This document shows positions 1 to 5,235 of a stretch of 8,352 nt of DNA, one piece after another. Location: the NCBI GenBank assembly GCA_001817055.1, contig MHHP01000034.1, forward strand, positions 20,734-29,085, given 5' to 3'. A program made the translations under genes and the position numbers. The notes beneath the pieces are model-generated. The model was not told the DNA's origin, searched no databases, and saw nothing but the letters and a program-made list of their open reading frames with translations. Source of the stretch: Candidatus Andersenbacteria bacterium RIFCSPHIGHO2_02_FULL_45_11 (GTDB taxonomy: Bacteria > Patescibacteriota > Andersenbacteria > UBA10190). Within the stretch, counting starts at the first letter, position 1; each line of letters opens with the position of its first letter.

Positions 1-47
1 TTGAATAAGGGGGAGCCTGCCTGTCCGGCAGGCAGGCGAGAGGGGGT
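1..47 (-). repeat. Composite palindromic repeat, copy 1 (units A and B), inside a coding region
   Basis: Unit B is an imperfect palindrome with 8-bp arms CCTGCCTG and CAGGCAGG around CCGGA. It occupies 16-36 here, reading on the minus strand. It is followed on that strand by CTCCCCCTTATTCAA (15-1), the first arm of unit A, which the window edge cuts. It is preceded by CCCCCTCTC. The same A and B order occurs at 1473-1515. The repeat stays open in the frame of the partial glycosyltransferase. Confidence 0.8.
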
Positions 48-179
48 GGCAACGTTTTCTTCATGCACCAGCACCGTCACCGCATTTCCCATCTTCTGAA
101 ACTCCTGCGCAAGCGGCATCACGCGGCCAATCAGCGTTGATTGCAACGGCGATTGCGTTGTTACGAACACAATCTTCAT
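1..179 (-). CDS. Glycosyltransferase, GT4-like N-terminal part (cut by the window edge)
   Basis: Reading the minus strand from the ATG at 179-177 gives an open frame of 59 codons that leaves the window at base 1. It begins MKIVFVTTQSPLQS and continues with a helix and a second strand (AVTVLVHEEN). This is the usual opening of a Rossmann-fold GT-B (GT4-type) sugar transferase, which would add a sugar from a nucleotide donor to a lipid-linked or protein acceptor. The ATG overlaps the TGA of the upstream GT2 gene (ATGA, 179-176), so translation is probably coupled; I see no Shine-Dalgarno of its own. After residue 43 the frame passes through a palindromic repeat that encodes PSRLPAGQAGSP, a stretch foreign to the family, in the loop after the second strand. 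The catalytic C-terminal half is outside the window, so the family call rests on the N-terminus and the neighbouring genes only. Confidence 0.6.
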   Translation of the reverse strand, partial: MKIVFVTTQSPLQSTLIGRVMPLAQEFQKMGNAVTVLVHEENVATPSRLPAGQAGSPLF

Positions 180-913
180 AGTGCAACTTTTAGCCGGTCA
201 CGTTCTTGTTTTTTTATATCTTGCACAAGCGGCAATATGTTCAGGGCGGATTTTATCAGGGTTGCAGTGTCTAACTTGCTGCCGTCTTTTGATTCCCACT
301 TGATAGGGAAGTTTTTAATTGAATATCCGCGTTTCACCGCTCGGTACGCAATTTCTGTATCAAACAGCCATCGCTTTTCTTGTAAGTCGCGATATAAATC
401 CCTTGCCACGTTAGCCTTATAGCCCTTAAATCCGCACATCGTATCAATTGCCCCAAGTCCGAACAGGGCCATGTAATTGCGGTACATAAATCCGGAAAGT
501 GTGCGCAATAAAGAATGGCGCTCTGTTTGTGCACCGGCCATCCAACGGTTACCGACTGCAATGTCGACATTCTCAAGTGCAGCAATTATTTTAGGAAGCT
601 CTGCAATATCTGTTGCACCATCTGCATCCATAAAAATAATATAGTCTCCTCGTGCTTCCAATACGCCCGTTTGTACTGCTGCGCCCTTGCCTTGGTTTTG
701 GTCGTGCTGGATGACACGAAATCCCGAAATTACTGTACCGGCTTTAGCGCCAACTGCTGACGTTGCATCGCTACTACCATCGTCTACAACAATTACTTCC
801 GTGATATTCCCCGGGTTATTTTTCGCATATTCGGCAATAGATGCCAAAAAGGGCACAATCCGCTGCTCCTCATTATATGCGGGTATTACGAGGGATACCG
901 TTTTTTGTGCCAT
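176..913 (-). CDS. GT2 glycosyltransferase, dolichyl-phosphate beta-glucosyltransferase (ALG5) type
   Basis: A 245-residue GT-A fold enzyme expected to move a sugar from a nucleotide donor to a polyprenyl phosphate at the inner face of the membrane, giving a lipid-linked sugar for surface glycans. The sequence has the GT2 opening VIPAYNEE (9-16), the nucleotide-binding VVDDGSSD (42-49), GKGAAVQTG (75-83), the metal-binding DAD at 96-98, and the ALG5/DPM-type motifs DTMCGFKGY (157-165) and WLFDTE (182-187). I see no membrane span, so it is a soluble or peripheral form; eukaryotic ALG5 has an N-terminal anchor. The start fits a -10 box 8 bases upstream. The gene ends in an ATGA overlap with a GT4-like gene, so the two form an operon. 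The donor and acceptor cannot be told from sequence; a mannosyltransferase (DPM1-like) is an alternative. Confidence 0.85.
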   Translation of the reverse strand: MAQKTVSLVIPAYNEEQRIVPFLASIAEYAKNNPGNITEVIVVDDGSSDATSAVGAKAGTVISGFRVIQHDQNQGKGAAVQTGVLEARGDYIIFMDADGATDIAELPKIIAALENVDIAVGNRWMAGAQTERHSLLRTLSGFMYRNYMALFGLGAIDTMCGFKGYKANVARDLYRDLQEKRWLFDTEIAYRAVKRGYSIKNFPIKWESKDGSKLDTATLIKSALNILPLVQDIKKQERDRLKVAL

Positions 914-921
914 ATCTGGCC

Positions 922-927
922 ATTATA
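922..927 (-). promoter_or_regulatory. -10 box for a leaderless or nearly leaderless GT2 transcript
   Basis: On the minus strand a consensus TATAAT (927-922) ends 8 bases before the ATG at 913. With normal spacing transcription would begin at or within about two bases of the start codon. No Shine-Dalgarno is present. The best -35 candidate, TGCCTA (950-945) at 17 bp, is weak. Confidence 0.5.
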
Positions 928-951
928 GCCATATTTGGGCAAAATAGGCAC

Positions 952-981
952 TTGACAATAACGTATCTTTAGGCATATTAT
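952..981 (+). promoter_or_regulatory. Promoter of the alpha-CTD-like gene
   Basis: A perfect -35 TTGACA (952-957) and a -10 TATTAT (976-981) are 18 bp apart. Transcription would start near 988 and give a leader of about 50 bases with a Shine-Dalgarno AGGGGG at 1029-1034, five bases before the ATG. It is divergent from the GT2 promoter, with the two -10 boxes about 50 bp apart. Confidence 0.65.
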
Positions 982-1039
982 AACTCGTTGCGATAGTTTT
1001 ACTTGAACTTTTCAACCTCAAACGAATCAGGGGGAAACA

Positions 1040-1381
1040 ATGTTTCATATCGAAGCGCACGAGTTACACCGTGTACTGGAGAGGGTCAGGCTTGGCCACG
1101 CTCCAAAACAAGTCATTCAAGACTTGTTTAACTCATTGTCCGCAAAAGAAAAGGCGAAAATCTTCAATCAAGATTTAGCTGAATTAAATCTTTCGATCCG
1201 AGTTCATAATCTCCTCAAAGGCGCTGGCATCCGCACAATCCGAGATATCATCGTTTTCTCAAATACGAAAAAGCTATGCTCTATCAAATGGTTTGGGCCA
1301 AAGCACCTAGATGAGGTCTTTGATGCTTTAGAGTTGCTGGGAATGGATCCTAGGCACTGGATGGTCAAACAAGCTCTCTAG
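1040..1381 (+). CDS. Stand-alone RNA polymerase alpha C-terminal domain-like protein
   Basis: A 113-residue protein whose residues about 45-103 read as an RNA polymerase alpha-CTD (helix-hairpin-helix fold) with no assembly domain. Aligned by eye with the E. coli alpha-CTD, R54 matches R265, N57 matches N268, G86 matches G296, K88 matches K298 and E92 matches E302. These include the residues that contact UP-element DNA in E. coli. C269 is replaced by L58 and S299 by H89. The first 44 residues are predicted helical and I do not recognise them. It has its own TTGACA promoter, a Shine-Dalgarno and a terminator, so it is a single-gene unit. I infer a DNA-binding transcription factor, possibly touching RNA polymerase. 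A different helix-hairpin-helix DNA-binding role is possible. This is not the normal rpoA, which is about 300 residues and sits in the ribosomal operon. Confidence 0.75.
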   Translation: MFHIEAHELHRVLERVRLGHAPKQVIQDLFNSLSAKEKAKIFNQDLAELNLSIRVHNLLKGAGIRTIRDIIVFSNTKKLCSIKWFGPKHLDEVFDALELLGMDPRHWMVKQAL

Positions 1382-1396
1382 CTTGCGTAAATCAAC

Positions 1397-1438
1397 AGAC
1401 CCTTTCGAGAATTTCTGGATCGGGTCTTTTTCTTTTTT
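1397..1438 (+). terminator. Intrinsic terminator of the alpha-CTD-like gene
   Basis: AGACCC (1397-1402) pairs with GGGTCT (1422-1427) around a 19-base loop, followed by a run of eleven T in twelve bases (1427-1438). It begins 16 bases after the stop codon. The stem is short and the loop long, so efficiency is uncertain. Confidence 0.6.
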
Positions 1439-1447
1439 AGTATATTT

Positions 1448-1515
1448 CCTCCCCTCATATGAGGGGAGGCGACCTGCCTGCCGGACAGGCAGGCTCCCCC
1501 TTATCCAAGGGGGAG
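1448..1515 (+). repeat. Composite palindromic repeat, copy 2 (units C, B and A)
   Basis: Three palindromes abut. Unit C is a perfect 22-bp palindrome with arms CCTCCCCTCAT and ATGAGGGGAGG (1448-1469). Unit B has arms CCTGCCTG (1473-1480) and CAGGCAGG (1486-1493). Unit A has arms CTCCCCCTT (1494-1502) and AAGGGGGAG (1507-1515). The tract lies between a terminator and the -10 box of the membrane-protein operon. An ATG inside unit C (1459) extends the downstream frame by 26 codons, but these only translate the repeat. Confidence 0.85.
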
Positions 1516-1523
1516 AAATACTC

Positions 1524-1529
1524 TATACT
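1524..1529 (+). promoter_or_regulatory. -10 box for a leaderless membrane-protein operon
   Basis: TATACT (1524-1529) ends 7 bases before the ATG at 1537, so the transcript would begin at or next to the start codon. The G-rich AAGGGGGAG at 1507-1515 belongs to the repeat and is 21 bases from the ATG, too far to act as a Shine-Dalgarno. No good -35 is seen; the position at 17 bp is TTATCC, at the edge of the repeat loop. Confidence 0.45.
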
Positions 1530-1536
1530 TCATTTC

Positions 1537-3324
1537 ATGTTTGAACTCATTATATTTGCAGCAGCAGCTTTATTTGGATCGGGAGTTTTATTTGCTCACA
1601 CGCGAATACTCACGTATATCGCTCTTGCAGGGGCGTTGTTTCAAGCACAAATCATGGCAGCTAGTTTTATAGCCCGAGCATATTTACCCACCCAAGACCG
1701 TGACAGCGTTTTTTTGGTAGCTGGGATTATATTCCTTACAATTTGGGCTTCTTTGTATAAACAATGGACTTCGCCATACAAAACTCCGGGGAGTGGAATG
1801 CGAGATGCGTTTGTTGGGATAGTGTTACTGCTTGTATTAGCCGGTGCATATCCGATTGTAAAATCAAATGGGTTTATTGGAGAAGAATTTGTACTGCACG
1901 GATTTTATAACGGAGACGTGGTTACGTTTGCATCGCTCATACAGAAATCTTTTGATACAACAGGGCTTGTTACCCAAAATCCATTTTCTGGTAATGGTAG
2001 CTTAGAATATCCAACTGTATTGCACGGCACATTTGCAGACTTCTTTACGCTTTTAGGAATCGGCAAAGATTGGCTGTATTACCTTGGCATCATGACGTAC
2101 GCGGGGATCTTCTTCACTATCCCGTTGTTTTTCTTACTCTGGGATACCATATGGCCGCAGCCAGCTAATCCCGCAGAACGATGGTTTGGGGTGCCATCAC
2201 GAGTATATATATATGCGCTCCAAGCACTGCTTACCCTATTTGCAATCGGCATCAGTTTTGATTCGTTTACTTATCCGCAATCGCATTTCTTCTTAATGGG
2301 ATTGGAGTTGGCAGCGATTGCTCTATTTGCGCGATCGGCTGTAGCCATCGGTACTACCCAAATCCTCTCCATTACAACAGCGGGGATACTTGCAGCAATT
2401 CTTTTGCTTTCAAACTCCGTAACAGGCACCGTAGCCGCTGCACTAGCAGGTATATTGTGCTTTATTAGGGTATTCGATAAAAAGAGAAGTGTTAGGGAGC
2501 GTGCGATATTTCTTGCTCTTGGGTTTTGCGTTCTTATTGCAATAAAGGCAGCTGCAGTAGGGCGAACGGAACTGAACAACCCTCACTTTTCCGTAAGCTC
2601 TGCCGGGGAAATGATACGAGCAGGCTTGCCGGTATTTGCTGTACTATTGGCAAGCATCTTTTCTCTTTCACGAAAGCAGTACATCGCAATTGCATCATTA
2701 CTTGTTGGGGTTTTGGGGTTTGTAACTTTTGCCTTAAGCAGCCGTGCAATTGTAACGGAAAATGCATCGCGATTTTTATATCACAGTTTTTTGATCGGCT
2801 TACCTTTACTTCTTCCGTTTATTATTCAGGCAATCTATAGCATACGCCGGGAACTCATGCTGACATTGAGGCCATTATCTGAAGTTATTGCGGGTTGGAT
2901 TGGAGTTGTATGTATACTTGGTATTCTCGTATTGCCAGTAGGTATAAGCGTAGGGTCCACGTATTTAAGCCTGGTAAAAAGCGAACCATATCGTATCAAT
3001 CTTGCAACGCGTACTGCCCTGTGGTGGCTAGGCGATCATGCAACGCCTCAAGATGTTATTATTACATCACCCGAGGCACCATATATAGTCCCACTATTTA
3101 CTGGCGTATCCGTTCTTCGCCTGCATGATTATTGGCTATCTGCACAAGATGAAACTATGAACGATACTGTTACAGCATTTAGTGGAGACAAAGATGCGCA
3201 GGAGCGCGTTATGCAGCAAGGCAAATATCTCGTACTCAATGCTGCGAATAAAGACTCTTGGGATACGTCAAAGCTGAAAAAAGTATTTGAAGCACCCGAT
3301 GCAATCGTCTATAACACTCAGTAA
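1537..3324 (+). CDS. Polytopic membrane protein, GT-C glycosyltransferase-like
   Basis: A 595-residue protein from the ATG at 1537. I chose this start because the upstream in-frame ATG (1459) only translates a palindromic repeat and because a -10 box sits 7 bases before 1537. By eye it has about 12 hydrophobic spans. The loop after the fourth carries acidic residues (GEE 115-117, D127, E157), where GT-C enzymes place catalytic or metal-binding residues. After the last span a short soluble tail of about 90 residues begins LATRTALWWLGDHATPQDVI and goes on with SPEAPYIVPLFTG. Many bacterial membrane proteins related to GT39/GT83-type transferases end with this kind of block. I infer use of a polyprenyl-phosphate sugar, as made by the nearby GT2 enzymes, outside the membrane. 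No strict family signature is visible, so a transporter or other surface-polymer role remains possible. Its 3' end overlaps the PgeF-like gene by 26 bases. Confidence 0.65.
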   Translation: MFELIIFAAAALFGSGVLFAHTRILTYIALAGALFQAQIMAASFIARAYLPTQDRDSVFLVAGIIFLTIWASLYKQWTSPYKTPGSGMRDAFVGIVLLLVLAGAYPIVKSNGFIGEEFVLHGFYNGDVVTFASLIQKSFDTTGLVTQNPFSGNGSLEYPTVLHGTFADFFTLLGIGKDWLYYLGIMTYAGIFFTIPLFFLLWDTIWPQPANPAERWFGVPSRVYIYALQALLTLFAIGISFDSFTYPQSHFFLMGLELAAIALFARSAVAIGTTQILSITTAGILAAILLLSNSVTGTVAAALAGILCFIRVFDKKRSVRERAIFLALGFCVLIAIKAAAVGRTELNNPHFSVSSAGEMIRAGLPVFAVLLASIFSLSRKQYIAIASLLVGVLGFVTFALSSRAIVTENASRFLYHSFLIGLPLLLPFIIQAIYSIRRELMLTLRPLSEVIAGWIGVVCILGILVLPVGISVGSTYLSLVKSEPYRINLATRTALWWLGDHATPQDVIITSPEAPYIVPLFTGVSVLRLHDYWLSAQDETMNDTVTAFSGDKDAQERVMQQGKYLVLNAANKDSWDTSKLKKVFEAPDAIVYNTQ

Positions 3325-3868
3325 TTGGGAAGTTGTTAGTAATCCAGCGTTTCCGGTAACGCTCGCACATCAGGATCATGGAAGATCTGATTTTATTATT
3401 GGAACACCAAGCAGCAAGCCCGTAGGCGTATACACTGCCGATTGTTTGCCCCTCGTACTTACTACAGACACAAAAGCATTCGCAATCCACATTAGCCGTC
3501 ACACACTAACCGCAGGAATTTTAGAAGAACTTACGAAGAGTATTGATAACGAAAAAATACGCGATGCGTACATTGGCCCGCATATTTGCGAGAACTGCTT
3601 TGTGTTCGAAGAACAAGGGGAGGGTATTCAGCAATTTGAAAAAATATTTTCGTATGCGGTACACAAAGATACATTAGGAACGCATATTTCCCTTATTTCT
3701 GTAATAGAAAACTATCTTCGCAAGCAAGACTTTGATATAAGCGCGATTATTCAAGACAATCGCTGCACGCTTGAAACACCTATCTTGCCATCATACAGGC
3801 GCTGGAGAGCAGAAGGTGAAAATGGAGACTTTCCACGAATAATTACCGCCGTTTTTACAAAAACTTGA
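3299..3868 (+). CDS. pgeF: PgeF/YfiH family protein (laccase-domain, Cu-oxidase_4)
   Basis: A 189-residue member of the YfiH/YlmD/LACC1 family. In E. coli this protein is linked to peptidoglycan editing; other members act on purine nucleosides. The expected metal triad is present: H27 in QDHG, C49 in TADCLP and H64 in AIHISRH. Also seen are GPHICENC (93-100), RCT at 155-157 and the C-terminal SYRR (165-168). The usual HAGWRG is changed to HISRHT. The loop between H27 and C49 is short and the N-terminus is trimmed; family members are usually about 230-260 residues. An in-frame TTG at 3287 would add four residues, but the ATG at 3299 is the simpler start. It overlaps the membrane-protein gene by 26 bases with no clear Shine-Dalgarno, which suggests coupling. 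Whether it keeps PgeF activity or acts on nucleosides cannot be told from here. Confidence 0.8.
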   Translation: MQSSITLSNWEVVSNPAFPVTLAHQDHGRSDFIIGTPSSKPVGVYTADCLPLVLTTDTKAFAIHISRHTLTAGILEELTKSIDNEKIRDAYIGPHICENCFVFEEQGEGIQQFEKIFSYAVHKDTLGTHISLISVIENYLRKQDFDISAIIQDNRCTLETPILPSYRRWRAEGENGDFPRIITAVFTKT

Positions 3869-3893
3869 CGGATTGCATAATACAGAGTATATA
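3865..3893 (+). promoter_or_regulatory. Promoter of the small membrane-peptide cassette
   Basis: TTGACG (3865-3870) overlaps the stop codon of the PgeF-like gene. TATATA (3888-3893) follows at 17 bp and runs into an overlapping TATAAT (3892-3897). Transcription would begin at about 3900-3904. Confidence 0.55.
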
Positions 3894-3899
3894 TAATAC

Positions 3900-3973
3900 C
3901 AGAAAGGCGAGGTTCTCCAGAGTGGGTCTGGGGCGCATCAAAGCCTTCCGCCGCAGCTATTAAGGATTGCACA
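3900..3973 (+). promoter_or_regulatory. Foldable 5' leader of the 30-residue peptide gene
   Basis: About 70 bases between the predicted start of transcription and the ATG at 3974 can pair. AAGGC (3904-3908) pairs with GCCTT (3943-3947), enclosing a hairpin CCAGA/TCTGG (3917-3921 with 3927-3931, loop GTGGG). The Shine-Dalgarno AAGGA (3962-3966) lies 3' of this fold. I match it to no known riboswitch or RNA family. It may be a cis-regulatory element, or the whole 3900-4118 unit may act partly as a small RNA. Confidence 0.35.
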
Positions 3974-4066
3974 ATGATTCAGAAAGCACAGTGTTCTCCG
4001 TTCGTTACAGTTTCGTTAATTATTACCTTGGCGGGCCTGCTGCTCGCTCTTTGCTTTACGAGGTAA
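3974..4066 (+). CDS. Small single-span membrane peptide, 30 residues, unrecognised
   Basis: ATG at 3974 is preceded by AAGGA (3962-3966) with a 7-base gap and opens a 30-codon frame ending in TAA. The peptide starts MIQKAQCSPF, then has a continuous hydrophobic stretch from about residue 10 to 28 (FVTVSLIITLAGLLLALCF) and ends TR. It has two cysteines, at 7 and 27, one near each end of the span. It lies in its own promoter-to-terminator unit between convergent operons. I do not recognise it. The layout (short hydrophobic peptide, foldable leader, tight terminator) resembles type I toxin mRNAs and other small membrane regulators, but I found no convincing antisense promoter. The frame could also be a chance ORF in a non-coding RNA, although a Shine-Dalgarno and a clean span argue for translation. 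Confidence 0.5.
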   Translation: MIQKAQCSPFVTVSLIITLAGLLLALCFTR

Positions 4067-4079
4067 AGAATCAACCTAC

Positions 4080-4118
4080 ATACTCCGTTCGCGCCTTGCG
4101 ACCGGAGTATCTTTTTTT
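4080..4118 (+). terminator. Strong intrinsic terminator
   Basis: ATACTCCG (4080-4087) pairs with CGGAGTAT (4103-4110). An inner CGC/GCG (4090-4092 with 4098-4100) extends the stem, and CTTTTTTT follows (4111-4118). It starts 13 bases after the small-peptide stop and would also end read-through from the 1537-3868 operon. The T run contains the stop codon of the convergent GT4 gene. Confidence 0.85.
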
Positions 4119-5232
4119 ATGCAATGCTGTCGAAAGCTTTTTTGTATTCTTGCGCAATCTTGTCCCACGAAAAGTTCTCTGCAGTATAAGAACGAGCATC
4201 TTTTCCTGAGGGCTCATGCGATAAGGGATGCTGCATGTACTGCAAAAGTATATTCACCCATGCAGTTGTTTCTTTTGGTGGAATTAGTGTTCCGTTTTTT
4301 CCATTATGAATCGCGCTTGGAATGCCATCGATATTCGAGGCAAATACTGTGCGGGCGCAGAGCGCAGCCTCCACAGGAGCTATCCCAAACCCTTCTGCAT
4401 CACCCACTACCGGAATATTCGGTTGTATAAACGCATCTATGGTGTTCAGAAGTATTTTTTTATCTTCGTGAGATATTCTGCCCAACATTATCACCCGGTC
4501 TTCCATTTTTAACGATTTAATTAATAAAGATATATGTTCGCGCTGCGGCCCGTCACCTGCAATTGCGTACAGTACCGTACGCGGCAATTTGGTCATCACG
4601 TTTTTTATAAACCAAGCGTGCCCCTTACGCGCAACTAATCGCCCTGTTGTTGCAAATACAATTCTGTTTGAAATGTTTCGATATACAAGCTTGCCCAAAT
4701 CGTTTCGAGTGTATGTATTGCTATATATATCATCTCGAATTCCGGGTGGAATTACGAAGATACTCCCACGGACGCGATGCCTCTGCATGAGTTTTTTTGC
4801 GTGTTCACTAATAGCGATGTAGCCGGAGAATGATCGAAAAAATGTTCGTAGATATAATTGATATAGTGGACTTGGGTATGAAACATCCAAGCCATGCACT
4901 GTTACTATAACGGGAATATGACGCATACGAGCAATGCACCAGCCTACGAACGACAATACCGGGTCTCCGATGTGAACGATGTCAGCGTTTTTAGATGCTA
5001 CAAGTGCTTTAGGCAAAACAGATAGTGCGAAAATAATAGACTGTAGACGGGTAGAGAGTAGACTCGCACCGGGGTTTGTTTCGTTGACGATTGTAGTAAC
5101 CGACAGACCCCCTCTGTCTCCCCCTTGGTAAGGGGGAGGGGTGCTACGAAACACCCCGATTAATTCAAAACTGAGACGCTCCATGCCGCCCGCATGCTCT
5201 GAGTATGCACGCGATATAAACAATATGCGCAT
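4117..5232 (-). CDS. GT4 family glycosyltransferase
   Basis: A 371-residue GT-B enzyme that would transfer a sugar from a nucleotide donor to a growing glycan or lipid at the cytoplasmic membrane face. The N-terminal domain has the acceptor-side glycine pair in AGGMERL (14-20) and HGLD (113-116). The C-terminal domain has TTGRLVARKGH (195-205, with R198 and K203 expected to bind donor phosphates), AGDGP (225-229), VIMLGRISHED (247-257) and the E-x7-E motif from E280 to E288. Residues 31-42 (TPPPYQGGDRGG) are encoded by palindromic repeat unit A and sit in the loop between the first helix and the second strand. Apart from that insert the length is normal. The ATG is 3 bases after the TGA of the upstream GT2 gene, with no clear Shine-Dalgarno, so coupled translation is likely. 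Specificity is unknown. Confidence 0.88.
   Translation of the reverse strand: MRILFISRAYSEHAGGMERLSFELIGVFRSTPPPYQGGDRGGLSVTTIVNETNPGASLLSTRLQSIIFALSVLPKALVASKNADIVHIGDPVLSFVGWCIARMRHIPVIVTVHGLDVSYPSPLYQLYLRTFFRSFSGYIAISEHAKKLMQRHRVRGSIFVIPPGIRDDIYSNTYTRNDLGKLVYRNISNRIVFATTGRLVARKGHAWFIKNVMTKLPRTVLYAIAGDGPQREHISLLIKSLKMEDRVIMLGRISHEDKKILLNTIDAFIQPNIPVVGDAEGFGIAPVEAALCARTVFASNIDGIPSAIHNGKNGTLIPPKETTAWVNILLQYMQHPLSHEPSGKDARSYTAENFSWDKIAQEYKKAFDSIA
5109..5143 (+). repeat. Palindromic repeat unit A inside the GT4 gene, without unit B
   Basis: Perfect 9-bp arms CTCCCCCTT (5118-5126) and AAGGGGGAG (5130-5138) flank GGT. The left flank is CCCCCTCTGT and the right flank GGGGTG. The same left flank, CCCCCTCT, stands next to unit B in copy 1, so this tract looks like a unit A without the B insertion. 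Confidence 0.8.
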
Positions 5233-5235
5233 ACT

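Noticed and set aside
1448..1515. CRISPR array
   Set aside because: Repeat units are adjacent palindromes of different types with no regular unique spacers and no cas genes.
1494..1515. Repeat unit A as a Rho-independent terminator
   Set aside because: The 9-bp stem is strong but no T run follows on either strand. The T-tailed hairpin at 1397-1438 already serves the upstream gene.
1459..1536. Upstream ATG giving a 621-residue form of the membrane protein
   Set aside because: The extra 26 residues only translate the palindromic repeat and there is no ribosome site. The -10 box at 1524-1529 favours the ATG at 1537.
3893..4075. Antisense RNA partner for the 30-residue peptide gene
   Set aside because: The minus strand has scattered AT-rich hexamers, but none pairs with a -35 at normal spacing, so a type I antitoxin could not be supported.
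4080..4118. Bidirectional terminator also serving the minus-strand GT4 operon
   Set aside because: On the minus strand the hairpin is followed by a mixed sequence without a U run, so only plus-strand function is supported.
3900..4118. Signal recognition particle RNA, 6S RNA or tRNA-like gene in the cassette
   Set aside because: I see no SRP GGAAG-type apical loop, no cloverleaf with GTTCGA and no long 6S-like helix. A leader plus small frame explains it better.
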